DNA of 64,000 nucleotides, taken from positions 624,001-688,000 of the forward strand of contig NZ_CP144373.1 of assembly GCF_040450955.1 (NCBI RefSeq). Direction: 5' to 3'. Origin of the DNA: Thermodesulfovibrio sp. 3907-1M (GTDB taxonomy: Bacteria; Nitrospirota; Thermodesulfovibrionia; Thermodesulfovibrionales; Thermodesulfovibrionaceae). Shown here piece by piece: positions 53,290 to 59,967 of the stretch. The notes below the pieces were generated by a model that was not told where the DNA came from, searched no databases, and worked only from the letters and a program-made list of their open reading frames with translations. Made by a program: the position numbers and the translations under genes. Positions within the stretch are counted from its first letter, which is position 1. Each line of letters starts with the position of its first letter.

Positions 53290-53564
53290 TGCTTTCAGAG
53301 GAAAAAATAACTCATACTTCACATGTTTTATTCAATGGCTTGATTAATAAAGGATTAATCAAGCTTAAGGTTGAAGAACAGGAAGTAAGAAGAGAGATTA
53401 AAAGAAGTTTTATTCAGGCTTTAAAAATCGGTGAAGCAATTGATGAGATTGTAAGAAGGAAACTTCAATCTTTTTCAAAGAAAATCATCGAGGGAAGTCC
53501 TGAATGGAATGTCCTTTACAATAAATTCTTTGAAGAAGAAGAAAAAAAGAGATTCGGCCGTTAA
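53286..53564 (+). CDS. DUF507 family protein, copy 2
   Basis: The 92 residues share the DUF507 outline with copy 1 (LSEEKITHTSHVLFNGLINK, EIKRSFIQALKIGEAIDEIV, then WNVLYNKFFEEEEKKR), but sequence identity is low by eye. The two may form a heteromer. ATGATG at 53286 offers two starts; the first overlaps the stop of copy 1. The stop shares one base with the HNH gene start. Confidence 0.82.
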   Translation: MMLSEEKITHTSHVLFNGLINKGLIKLKVEEQEVRREIKRSFIQALKIGEAIDEIVRRKLQSFSKKIIEGSPEWNVLYNKFFEEEEKKRFGR

Positions 53565-53878
53565 TGGATAGATTTATACCTTCTGTTACCCCTGAAGAGA
53601 TTAAAAAAGAAAAAGAGAAAGCGAGACTTCTTAAAAACAGCGCCTGGTGGCGTAAAAAAATTTCCAGAAAAAGATGTTTCTACTGTGGTAAAGAAGTCCC
53701 AGAAAAAGAGCTTACAATGGATCATGTGGTGCCTCTTATCAGAGGAGGTAAATCAGTAAAAAGCAATTTAGTTCCTGCCTGCAAAGAATGCAACAATAAA
53801 AAAAAGTATATGCTTCCCTTAGAATGGGAGCAATATTTACAAAGCCTGAATTCTTTTGACTCTGAAAATTTTCTTTAA
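53564..53878 (+). CDS. HNH endonuclease-like protein
   Basis: The 104 residues hold a compact HNH zinc finger: RCFYCGKEVPEKELTMDHVV, PLIRGGKSVKSNLVPACKEC, NNKK, with metal-binding CxxC pairs and the catalytic Asp-His. Such small stand-alone HNH proteins are common and mostly of unknown role, from DNA repair to restriction. It is the last gene of the rpsF operon and overlaps the converging efflux gene by 4 bp. Confidence 0.88.
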   Translation: MDRFIPSVTPEEIKKEKEKARLLKNSAWWRKKISRKRCFYCGKEVPEKELTMDHVVPLIRGGKSVKSNLVPACKECNNKKKYMLPLEWEQYLQSLNSFDSENFL

Positions 53879-54753
53879 TTTCTCTTAAATGGCTCTACAT
53901 GAACCACAACATCAACAACATCTGGAAACTCTTTTTTAATCAATTCTTCAACTCTTTCTGCTATGTCATGGGCTTCTGATACAGAGATTGAGGGATTTAC
54001 TAAAATCTTCAAGTCAACAAAAATCTGGCCTGCTGTTCCCCTTGTCCTTACATCTCTGCAGGCTTCAACATCTCTGCAGGTTTCAACAATACTGGCAATC
54101 TTTTCACCATCAAGAACTGTTCTATCAGCGAGAATATTAGCAGATTCTTTAATTATCAGAATTGCTTCTCTTGCAACAAAAACTCCAACAACTAAACCAG
54201 CTACCGGATCAACGAAATTAAACTCTGTTAATGTGGTAATGACTACACTTACTATTACTCCAATGGTTATATAAATATCAACCTTTGTATGTGCTGAATC
54301 AGCTATTAAAAATTCGCTCTTAAGCTCCTTTCCTCTTTTTCTTTCATAGATTGAGACAAAAATATTAACCATAAGAGTGCCAAGCAGTATGATAAAAGCT
54401 TTTTCATCTGTCAGAGGCTTTTTTGCTTCAATAAGTGATTCATAGGCATTTCTCACTATTTCTATTGCTGTAATAGACATCAAAACCCCTATAAAAATTG
54501 CAAAAACTGTTTCAAACTTTCTGTGTCCATAGGGATGCTCTTTATCAGGTGGATGGCTTGCTATAGAGAGAGCAATTAATCCTCCTATGTTTGAAATCCC
54601 ATCAAAAAGAGAATGAAATCCGTCTGAATAAATAGCTACAGAGTTTGTTAACCATCCGTAAACTATCTTTGCTGAAGAGACAGATAGATTCAATAAAAGC
54701 GTAATCAGAAGAACTTTTCTAATTTGTTTTTTCCTGTCATGAAGATGTAACAT
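53875..54753 (-). CDS. Cation diffusion facilitator family metal efflux protein
   Basis: CDF proteins export divalent metals (Zn, Fe, Mn, Co) by proton antiport. The 292 residues have six helices with metal-site sequences SVAIYSDGFHSLFDGISNIG in TM2 (DxxxD-like), HPYGHRKFETVFAIFIGVLM, FLIADSAHTKVDIYITIGVI in TM5, and a cytoplasmic domain (VRTRGTAGQIFVDLKILVNP, VDVVVHVEP). The TM5 HTKVD variant suggests iron or manganese over zinc, weakly. It lies 4 bp after the DUF1460 gene and shares its transcript. Confidence 0.93.
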   Translation of the reverse strand: MLHLHDRKKQIRKVLLITLLLNLSVSSAKIVYGWLTNSVAIYSDGFHSLFDGISNIGGLIALSIASHPPDKEHPYGHRKFETVFAIFIGVLMSITAIEIVRNAYESLIEAKKPLTDEKAFIILLGTLMVNIFVSIYERKRGKELKSEFLIADSAHTKVDIYITIGVIVSVVITTLTEFNFVDPVAGLVVGVFVAREAILIIKESANILADRTVLDGEKIASIVETCRDVEACRDVRTRGTAGQIFVDLKILVNPSISVSEAHDIAERVEELIKKEFPDVVDVVVHVEPFKRN

Positions 54754-54757
54754 TTTA

Positions 54758-55429
54758 TTATTCCTCTGGTCTGAAGATTATTATACCCTCTTTTTGCTTT
54801 GAATATCTTAAAAAGTCTTCATCAACTACATGACCTTTATGGCTTGAAGCATGCCTGAGCTTCACAATGCCTTCATCTAAAATAATTATTCCTGTATGGG
54901 TAACATCAAGGCTGTGTCTTGACGTATAAAAACCGCAGTAATCGCCTGTCTTCAGTTTAAATGCAATTTTCTCTAATATAGTTGCTGGAATGTAATTAAC
55001 AATTCTTTGTTTTGGCTCTAATCCCTCAATAAAATTAAGCTTTTTGACAACTGTTACAAACTCTTCAGTAATTTCTGCAGTAACATTTTTTACTGTTTTT
55101 AACTCATTCCAGTCAGTAAAATAGTGTCTTCTCTTTTTAAAATCCACAGCTCCATCAAAATATCTAACTTTTTTCAAATTCTCAATGAACGAGTTTAAAT
55201 CATTAGAAAGCCTCAATGCCTCAACGTACTCAATAAAAGTCATGCAATCAACTCCCTCAAGATCAACTACCAGTTTTTCCTGCTCAGTGAGACTACCGAT
55301 TAGTGAATTTTTTTTATAGGGTATGCTGAGAAAATATCGGGAGATTTCAGAGATTCTTAGCTCAGTGGGAAGTTCTTTAACACTGTTCAGTAGGCTATTT
55401 ATATAAATTTTACCTGTTTTAAAAAGCAT
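54758..55429 (-). CDS. DUF1460 NlpC/P60-like amidase
   Basis: The 223 residues fit DUF1460, a cysteine amidase fold acting on murein or N-acyl amides. The likely catalytic cysteine is in VDLEGVDCMTFIEYVEALRL; the histidine is in LDVTHTGIIILDEGIVKLRH, and ASSHKGHVV follows. No clear signal peptide is seen, so the location is uncertain. Together with the divergent short NagA it suggests reuse of cell-wall sugars and peptides. Confidence 0.82.
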   Translation of the reverse strand: MLFKTGKIYINSLLNSVKELPTELRISEISRYFLSIPYKKNSLIGSLTEQEKLVVDLEGVDCMTFIEYVEALRLSNDLNSFIENLKKVRYFDGAVDFKKRRHYFTDWNELKTVKNVTAEITEEFVTVVKKLNFIEGLEPKQRIVNYIPATILEKIAFKLKTGDYCGFYTSRHSLDVTHTGIIILDEGIVKLRHASSHKGHVVDEDFLRYSKQKEGIIIFRPEE

Positions 55430-55433
55430 ATGT

Positions 55434-55440
55434 TATGATA
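55434..55440. promoter_or_regulatory. Shared bidirectional -10 box (DUF1460 / nagA-like)
   Basis: In a 15-bp gap between two divergent start codons (55429 and 55445), TATGATA reads as TATGAT on the plus strand and TATCAT on the minus strand. Both start codons lie 5 nt from the box. Neither gene has a Shine-Dalgarno site. Confidence 0.5.
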
Positions 55441-55444
55441 AAAC

Positions 55445-56272
55445 ATGTCTCTGATTGATATCCACTTTCATGGAACAAACAAAGTAGATGTGAGAGATAT
55501 TAGCAGTCCAGAACAGGTTCTTTTAATTGCTCAGGAATACTGTTCAATGGGAGTTGACAGATTGTTACTTACCCTTTATCCTGATGAGATTAACTCCATG
55601 AGAAAAACTCTTTTAAACATAAAAAAAGCAATGGAACATCAAAAGGAGGAAGCAAGATTACTCGGTGTCTATCTTGAAGGTCCTTTTTTAAATCCAGAGA
55701 AAGCTGGAGCATTGGAAAGTGGTTATTTTTTGAAGCCTCACATTGAAGTTTTATACAAATTAATTGATGGATTTGAAGATATCGTCAAAGTAATCACTGT
55801 GGCACCAGAGCTTCCTCATGCAATTAAAATAATAGAAAAATGCACTGAAATGGGAATTATCGTAAGCATGGGACATTCCAATGCCACATATAAAGAAGCT
55901 CAAGAAGGCTTTAAAGCAGGTGCCTGCCTTATAACACATCTTTTTAACGCAATGCGAGGATTTCATCATAGAGAACCTGGAATAGCAGGATTTGGAGTTA
56001 TCAATCAGGAAGTTTATGTTGAGTTGATCGGAGATGGAAGACATTTAAGCGATGAACTTTTAAAATGGCTCTTTAATGTTAAAAATCCTGAAAAAATTAT
56101 CTTGATTTCTGATATGGTGAAACAAAAGAAAGAAAGTCAGGAACTTCAGGGTGGTTCAATGAGTCTTAGGGATGTGGTAGAAAGGCTTAAAAATCTTAAT
56201 ATTGATGAAGATAAGCTAAAACTGGCTGGAGAAAAAAATCCTGAAAGGCTTTTAAAAATTAACTCTCTTTAA
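55445..56272 (+). CDS. Short N-acetylglucosamine-6-phosphate deacetylase-like protein
   Basis: NagA removes acetate from GlcNAc-6-P. This 275-residue protein keeps the barrel core: metal HxH in DIHFHGTNKVDV, GVYLEGPFLNPEKAGA, GHSNATYKEAQEGF, THLFNAMRGFHHREPG, ELIGDGRHLSDELL and the catalytic aspartate in ILISDMV. Usual NagA is about 380 residues; the small N-terminal beta domain and some C-terminal sequence are absent. It may be a divergent deacetylase. Its 3' end converges on the dksA-like gene with 14 bp overlap. Confidence 0.85.
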   Translation: MSLIDIHFHGTNKVDVRDISSPEQVLLIAQEYCSMGVDRLLLTLYPDEINSMRKTLLNIKKAMEHQKEEARLLGVYLEGPFLNPEKAGALESGYFLKPHIEVLYKLIDGFEDIVKVITVAPELPHAIKIIEKCTEMGIIVSMGHSNATYKEAQEGFKAGACLITHLFNAMRGFHHREPGIAGFGVINQEVYVELIGDGRHLSDELLKWLFNVKNPEKIILISDMVKQKKESQELQGGSMSLRDVVERLKNLNIDEDKLKLAGEKNPERLLKINSL

Positions 56273-56630
56273 GCTTTTCAACTTCTTCCTGCTCTGTTTT
56301 GCATTCAATGCATAAATCAGTGACAGGTCTTGCCTCAAGCCTTTCAATAGGAATCTCTGCACCACAGGACTCACATATTCCGTAAGTGCCATTTTCAATT
56401 TTTTCAAGTGTTTTTTCAATCTTTTTAAGCAGTTTTCTCTCTCTGTCTCTAAGTCTCAAAAGAAAGCTTCTGTCAATCTCCTGAGATGCCATATCTCCTA
56501 TTTCAGATAAGTTGCTTTCAGATGGAAGATTTGAAAGCATTACTCCAGCATCAACGAGAATCTGTCTCTTCTGTTCAAGAAGTTTCTTTTTTATCTCCTG
56601 AATTCTTTCCTGTCTTGTTTTTTTCTTCAT
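56259..56630 (-). CDS. TraR/DksA family zinc-finger protein
   Basis: The 123-residue protein has an N-terminal coiled coil and the C4 zinc finger YGICESCGAEIPIERLEARP with LCIECKTEQEE. DksA-type proteins bind the RNA polymerase secondary channel and act with ppGpp. The acidic tip at the coiled-coil bend is SEIGDMASQEIDRS, similar to DksA/TraR. A relA/spoT gene is elsewhere in the window. Start at 56630 has no good Shine-Dalgarno site. Confidence 0.92.
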   Translation of the reverse strand: MKKKTRQERIQEIKKKLLEQKRQILVDAGVMLSNLPSESNLSEIGDMASQEIDRSFLLRLRDRERKLLKKIEKTLEKIENGTYGICESCGAEIPIERLEARPVTDLCIECKTEQEEVEKLKES

Positions 56631-56702
56631 AATTTAATTTTTTTACATTAACAAAAATCAACATAAACAGTCAAATTTTTCCCGTTCCCGATATGCTTTG
56701 AA

Positions 56703-57518
56703 TTATTTAAAAGCTATATCAAGAATCATCATTAATGTAAATCCAATAATTAATCCTGCAGTAGCTATATCTGAATTTCCACTTCTTTGAGACTCTGGAA
56801 TTAACTCTTCCACTGTAACAAAAATCATTGCACCTGCAGCAAAGCCCAGTGCATAGGGTAAAAGACTATGCATTATCTCAATCATTAAAACACCTATAAA
56901 TGCAAAAACAGGCTCAACCATTCCAGAAAGCTGTCCAATAAAAAAACTCTTTTCCCTTGAAAAACCTTCACTTCTCAAGGGCATAGAGATTGCAAATCCC
57001 TCTGGAATATTCTGAATTCCTATTCCGAATGCAAGCATTAACGAGGATAAAATACTCACAGCTTGAGGATCAGCTCCATGAGCACCAAAAGAAACTCCAA
57101 TTGCAAGCCCTTCTGGAATATTATGAAGTGTAACAGCAAGAACCAGAAGAGTGGTTCTTCTGAAGGAAGTTTTTATTCCCTCTGCTTCATTCATGGGCGA
57201 TTGAAGATGAAGATGAGGAAGAATAAAATCAATCAATCTAAGAAATAATGCACCGATTAAAAAACCAATAGCTGGAGGTATCCATGGAGGTATATTTAGC
57301 TTCTGAGACATCTCAATAGCAGGCTCAAGCAAAGACCAGAAGCTTGCAGCAATCATAACTCCTGCAGCAAACCCGAGAGCAGCATCAAGAAGTTTTTTGT
57401 TAACATTTCTAATGAATAAAACAAGTGATGCTCCAACAGCAGTCAATCCCCATGTAAAAACTCCAGCAATCAGAGCCTGAACAGGATGAGATATGGACTT
57501 CATGTAAGTTTCAATCAT
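56703..57518 (-). CDS. ZIP family metal transporter
   Basis: ZIP proteins import zinc, iron or manganese. The 271 residues form about eight helices with the TM4 metal motif TLHNIPEGLAIGVSFGAHGA and the TM5 motif GIQNIPEGFAISMPLRSEGF, whose His, Asn, Glu residues bind metal. The loop IDFILPHLHLQSPMNEAEG is histidine-poor. It resembles ZupT/GufA. TATAAT ends 6 nt before the ATG on the minus strand. Confidence 0.92.
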   Translation of the reverse strand: MIETYMKSISHPVQALIAGVFTWGLTAVGASLVLFIRNVNKKLLDAALGFAAGVMIAASFWSLLEPAIEMSQKLNIPPWIPPAIGFLIGALFLRLIDFILPHLHLQSPMNEAEGIKTSFRRTTLLVLAVTLHNIPEGLAIGVSFGAHGADPQAVSILSSLMLAFGIGIQNIPEGFAISMPLRSEGFSREKSFFIGQLSGMVEPVFAFIGVLMIEIMHSLLPYALGFAAGAMIFVTVEELIPESQRSGNSDIATAGLIIGFTLMMILDIAFK

Positions 57519-57524
57519 TTTTAA

Positions 57525-57532
57525 ATTATAAT
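57525..57532. promoter_or_regulatory. Overlapping divergent -10 boxes (zip / DUF523)
   Basis: In the 21-bp gap 57519-57539, TATAAT for the zip gene (minus, 57530-57525, 6 nt from its ATG) overlaps TATAAT for the plus-strand gene (57527-57532, 7 nt from its ATG at 57540). Both genes lack Shine-Dalgarno sites. Confidence 0.6.
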
Positions 57533-57539
57533 ATAAATC

Positions 57540-58454
57540 ATGACAAAGCCAAAAATAGTGCTCAGCAGATGTTTTCTTAAGCCCGTGAGGTATAATGGTG
57601 GAGTGGTTGTGGATGAATTTGTTGAAAAACTCAAGCCCTACATTGAATATATAGACTTTTGTCCAGAATCTGACATCGGATTAGGAGTTCCCCGGCAGAG
57701 ATTAATAATTGTTGGCGAAGAATCATCAAAGAGATTAATTCAACCTGAAACTGGAAAAGACTTTACTGAAAAGATGCTTGAATATGTTGAAAAAACAGTC
57801 TCTTCAATAACGAACATTGACGGATTTATTCTTAAAGCAAAATCCCCCTCCTGCGGAGTGGGTTCAACAAAACTTTATAGAAATGGTGCAGTTGCTGGGA
57901 GAACCGATGGTTTTTTTGCTGAAGCAATAAAAAAACACTTCCCCTACTTACCCATTGAAGATGAAGGAAGGCTAAAAGATGAAGGAATCAGAACACATTT
58001 TCTTACAAGAATATTTTCCTTTTCTGAAGTTAGAAATCTTTCCATAAACCCAGAACCGAAAAAATTGGTAGAATTTCATTCTCAATATAAATATCTCCTT
58101 ATGACCTACAGTCAACAATCTCTGAAACAGCTCAGTCAATTAGTGGCTGATGCAAGTATTACATTTGAGGAGAAACTCAACAGATACAGAATAAAATTTT
58201 ATGAAGCTTTCTCAAAAAAACCATCAAAAAAAAGACATGTAAATACACTCATGCATCTAATGGGCTATGTTTCAAGAAAAATAACTTCCAGAGAGAGAAA
58301 TCATCTACTCAGTTTAATCAATAAATACGGTGAGGGCAAAATACCTTTAAAACTCATACTGGAACTGATTAAGAGTTTGTCTTACAGATTTGACAATGAA
58401 TACATACTTATTCAGAAGTATCTTGAACCATATCCTGAAGAATTAGATGTATAG
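57540..58454 (+). CDS. DUF523 and DUF1722 domain protein
   Basis: The 304 residues combine DUF523 at the N-terminus (VLSRCFLKPVRYNGGVVVDE, CPESDIGLGVPRQRLIIV, SPSCGVGSTKLY, with conserved cysteines) and DUF1722/YbgA at the C-terminus (FHSQYKYLLMTYSQQSLKQL, RHVNTLMHLMGYVSRKI). This two-domain form is common, and roles in metal or thiol chemistry or DNA photorepair partnership have been suggested but not shown. It is divergent from the zip gene. Confidence 0.9.
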   Translation: MTKPKIVLSRCFLKPVRYNGGVVVDEFVEKLKPYIEYIDFCPESDIGLGVPRQRLIIVGEESSKRLIQPETGKDFTEKMLEYVEKTVSSITNIDGFILKAKSPSCGVGSTKLYRNGAVAGRTDGFFAEAIKKHFPYLPIEDEGRLKDEGIRTHFLTRIFSFSEVRNLSINPEPKKLVEFHSQYKYLLMTYSQQSLKQLSQLVADASITFEEKLNRYRIKFYEAFSKKPSKKRHVNTLMHLMGYVSRKITSRERNHLLSLINKYGEGKIPLKLILELIKSLSYRFDNEYILIQKYLEPYPEELDV

Positions 58455-58491
58455 ATAAGTCCAAACAGGAATCCCTGGTGTCACTCTTTTT

Positions 58492-58593
58492 TGTCATTCC
58501 GAGCCTGCAAAGCAGGCGAGGAATCTCCTCAGTTTCTTTCAGCATTGGAAGAACTCAGAGATTCCTCGGGGCATTGAGCCCCTCGGAATGACA
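58492..58593. repeat. Large palindromic intergenic repeat (REP/MITE-like)
   Basis: The 102-bp element starts TGTCATTCCGAG (58492-58503) and ends with its exact inverse CTCGGAATGACA (58582-58593). Inside, CGAGGAATCTC (58517-58527) and GAGATTCCTCG (58558-58568) are inverse as well. Each arm has its own small hairpin (CCTGC/GCAGG and GGGGC/GCCCC). This 'GTCATTCCGAG' type is known to be dispersed in many bacterial genomes. The rest of the 58455-58742 gap holds no gene I can support. Confidence 0.85.
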
Positions 58594-58742
58594 ACCCTGA
58601 TCTGTCATTTGCAAGCCGAAATAGAATTATTAAACCTCGTAAGGGATATGAAGAAATAGTATTGATTATGAAAACAGTTTTACATTCTTTTGAATGAAGA
58701 TTTTAAAATCAGACTTTTAGTGAGAGCAATATTAAAATCCTG

Positions 58743-59675
58743 TTAATAAAGAAAACATCTAACTTTTCTGCCTTTGACTGTTTTCAGTTCAGGAATATTA
58801 GTTTCACAGATAGCCATTTTATAGTCGCATCTATTGAAAAATCTACAACCCTTTAAATTCCAAGATATTCTCTCTTCAGTGGATATTCTTGGTGTTTTTT
58901 TTCTATTTCTTCTATGAAAACCAGGAATACTGTTCATGAGAATCCGTGTATAGGGATGAAGAGGTTCTTTAAATATTTCCCCTGTATGACCCTCCTCTAC
59001 TATTCTTCCAAGATGCATTACTGCTACTCGGTTACTTATGGTTCTCACAATGTTTAAATCATGAGTAATGAATAAAATCCCCATTTTCCTGTTTTCTTTT
59101 ATCTTTGTCAATAACTGTAAAAGAGAGGCCTGCAGAGAAATATCAAGAGCAGAAAGTGGTTCATCGGCTATCAAAATTTCTGGATTCAGCATTAAAGCCC
59201 TTGCAATGGCAACTCTCTGTCTTTGTCCTCCACTTAGTTGATGAGGATATCTGCCAAGTATTGTCTCATCAAATCCCATTTCTTTGATAATTTCAATAAT
59301 TTTTGATTTTGCCTCCTCCGCAGAAAGTTTACCGTGTATCTTTAAAGGTTCTTCCACAATACTCTGGATTTTCATTCGTGGATTCAAAGATGCATAAGGG
59401 TCCTGAAATACTATACTTACGGATTTTCTGAAAAGCATTGAATCATCCCTTTTCATCTGCCATATATTCTGTCCTTTGAAAAGGATATGTCCACTATCTG
59501 GTTTTATCAACTTAATTAAAAGTCTTGCCACCGTAGATTTTCCAGAACCACTCTCTCCAACGAGAGCAAAAATTTGCTCTCTATCAATTTCAATGTTTAG
59601 TTTTTCCACTGCTCTGATTTTTAAGGTTTTAATTTTGAAAGTTTTATTTAAGTCAATTGTTTTTAAAACTGCCAA
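58743..59675 (-). CDS. Oligopeptide/dipeptide-type ABC transporter ATP-binding protein
   Basis: The 310 residues show Walker A LVGESGSGKSTVARLLIKL, the Q-loop SIVFQDPYASLNPRMKI, the signature HQLSGGQRQRVAIARALML, Walker B PEILIADEPLSALDIS and switch HDLNIV. The C-terminal oligo_HPY extension (HPYTRILMNSIP, then FFNRCDYKMAICE) marks the DppF/OppF group. No permease, partner ATPase or binding protein is nearby, so it is an orphan here. It starts directly after the stop of the DUF3553 gene. Confidence 0.92.
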   Translation of the reverse strand: MAVLKTIDLNKTFKIKTLKIRAVEKLNIEIDREQIFALVGESGSGKSTVARLLIKLIKPDSGHILFKGQNIWQMKRDDSMLFRKSVSIVFQDPYASLNPRMKIQSIVEEPLKIHGKLSAEEAKSKIIEIIKEMGFDETILGRYPHQLSGGQRQRVAIARALMLNPEILIADEPLSALDISLQASLLQLLTKIKENRKMGILFITHDLNIVRTISNRVAVMHLGRIVEEGHTGEIFKEPLHPYTRILMNSIPGFHRRNRKKTPRISTEERISWNLKGCRFFNRCDYKMAICETNIPELKTVKGRKVRCFLY

Positions 59676-59915
59676 TTATGTCTCCCATATGCTGAACTCT
59701 TCAATTAATCTAATTCCAGTATAATAGCAGCACATTTCATGGTCAAGGTTGTTAATAAAGCATCTCTCAATGCCATCTTCAAAGATAATTCTCACAAGGC
59801 ATAGTCCACCAGGCAGATGTGAGTTTTTCTCTTCAATGACCTCTCCTATACCCCAGCAGGCATAATTGAGATGCCTTACTTTATCGCCTATTTTTAAATA
59901 AGTTCGTGCACGCAT
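59676..59915 (-). CDS. DUF3553-like small protein
   Basis: The 79-residue protein resembles DUF3553 and the Tudor-like CarD/UvrD fold: LKIGDKVRHLNYACWGIGEV, then VRIIFEDGIERCFINN. Such domains often bind nucleic-acid enzymes or RNA polymerase. It is the first gene ahead of the ABC ATPase, with no gap. A TATAAT box ends 6 nt before its ATG, without Shine-Dalgarno site. Confidence 0.75.
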   Translation of the reverse strand: MRARTYLKIGDKVRHLNYACWGIGEVIEEKNSHLPGGLCLVRIIFEDGIERCFINNLDHEMCCYYTGIRLIEEFSIWET

Positions 59916-59921
59916 TTTTTA

Positions 59922-59961
59922 ATTATACCATTTGCAATGCAGGTGCAAATAGCTTTAAAAT
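59922..59961. promoter_or_regulatory. Divergent promoters and inverted repeat (DUF3553 / heptosyltransferase)
   Basis: Minus: TATAAT (59927-59922) ends 6 nt before the ATG at 59915. Plus: TTGCAA (59932-59937), 18-nt spacer, TAAAAT (59956-59961), 6 nt before the ATG at 59968. Between them TTTGCA and TGCAAA (59931-59936, 59944-59949) form an inverted repeat that could be an operator. Confidence 0.5.
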
Positions 59962-59967
59962 ACATGC

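Noticed and set aside
58594-58742. Gene remnant before the ABC ATPase
   Set aside because: Short open stretches occur but stops interrupt them and no protein family is recognisable.
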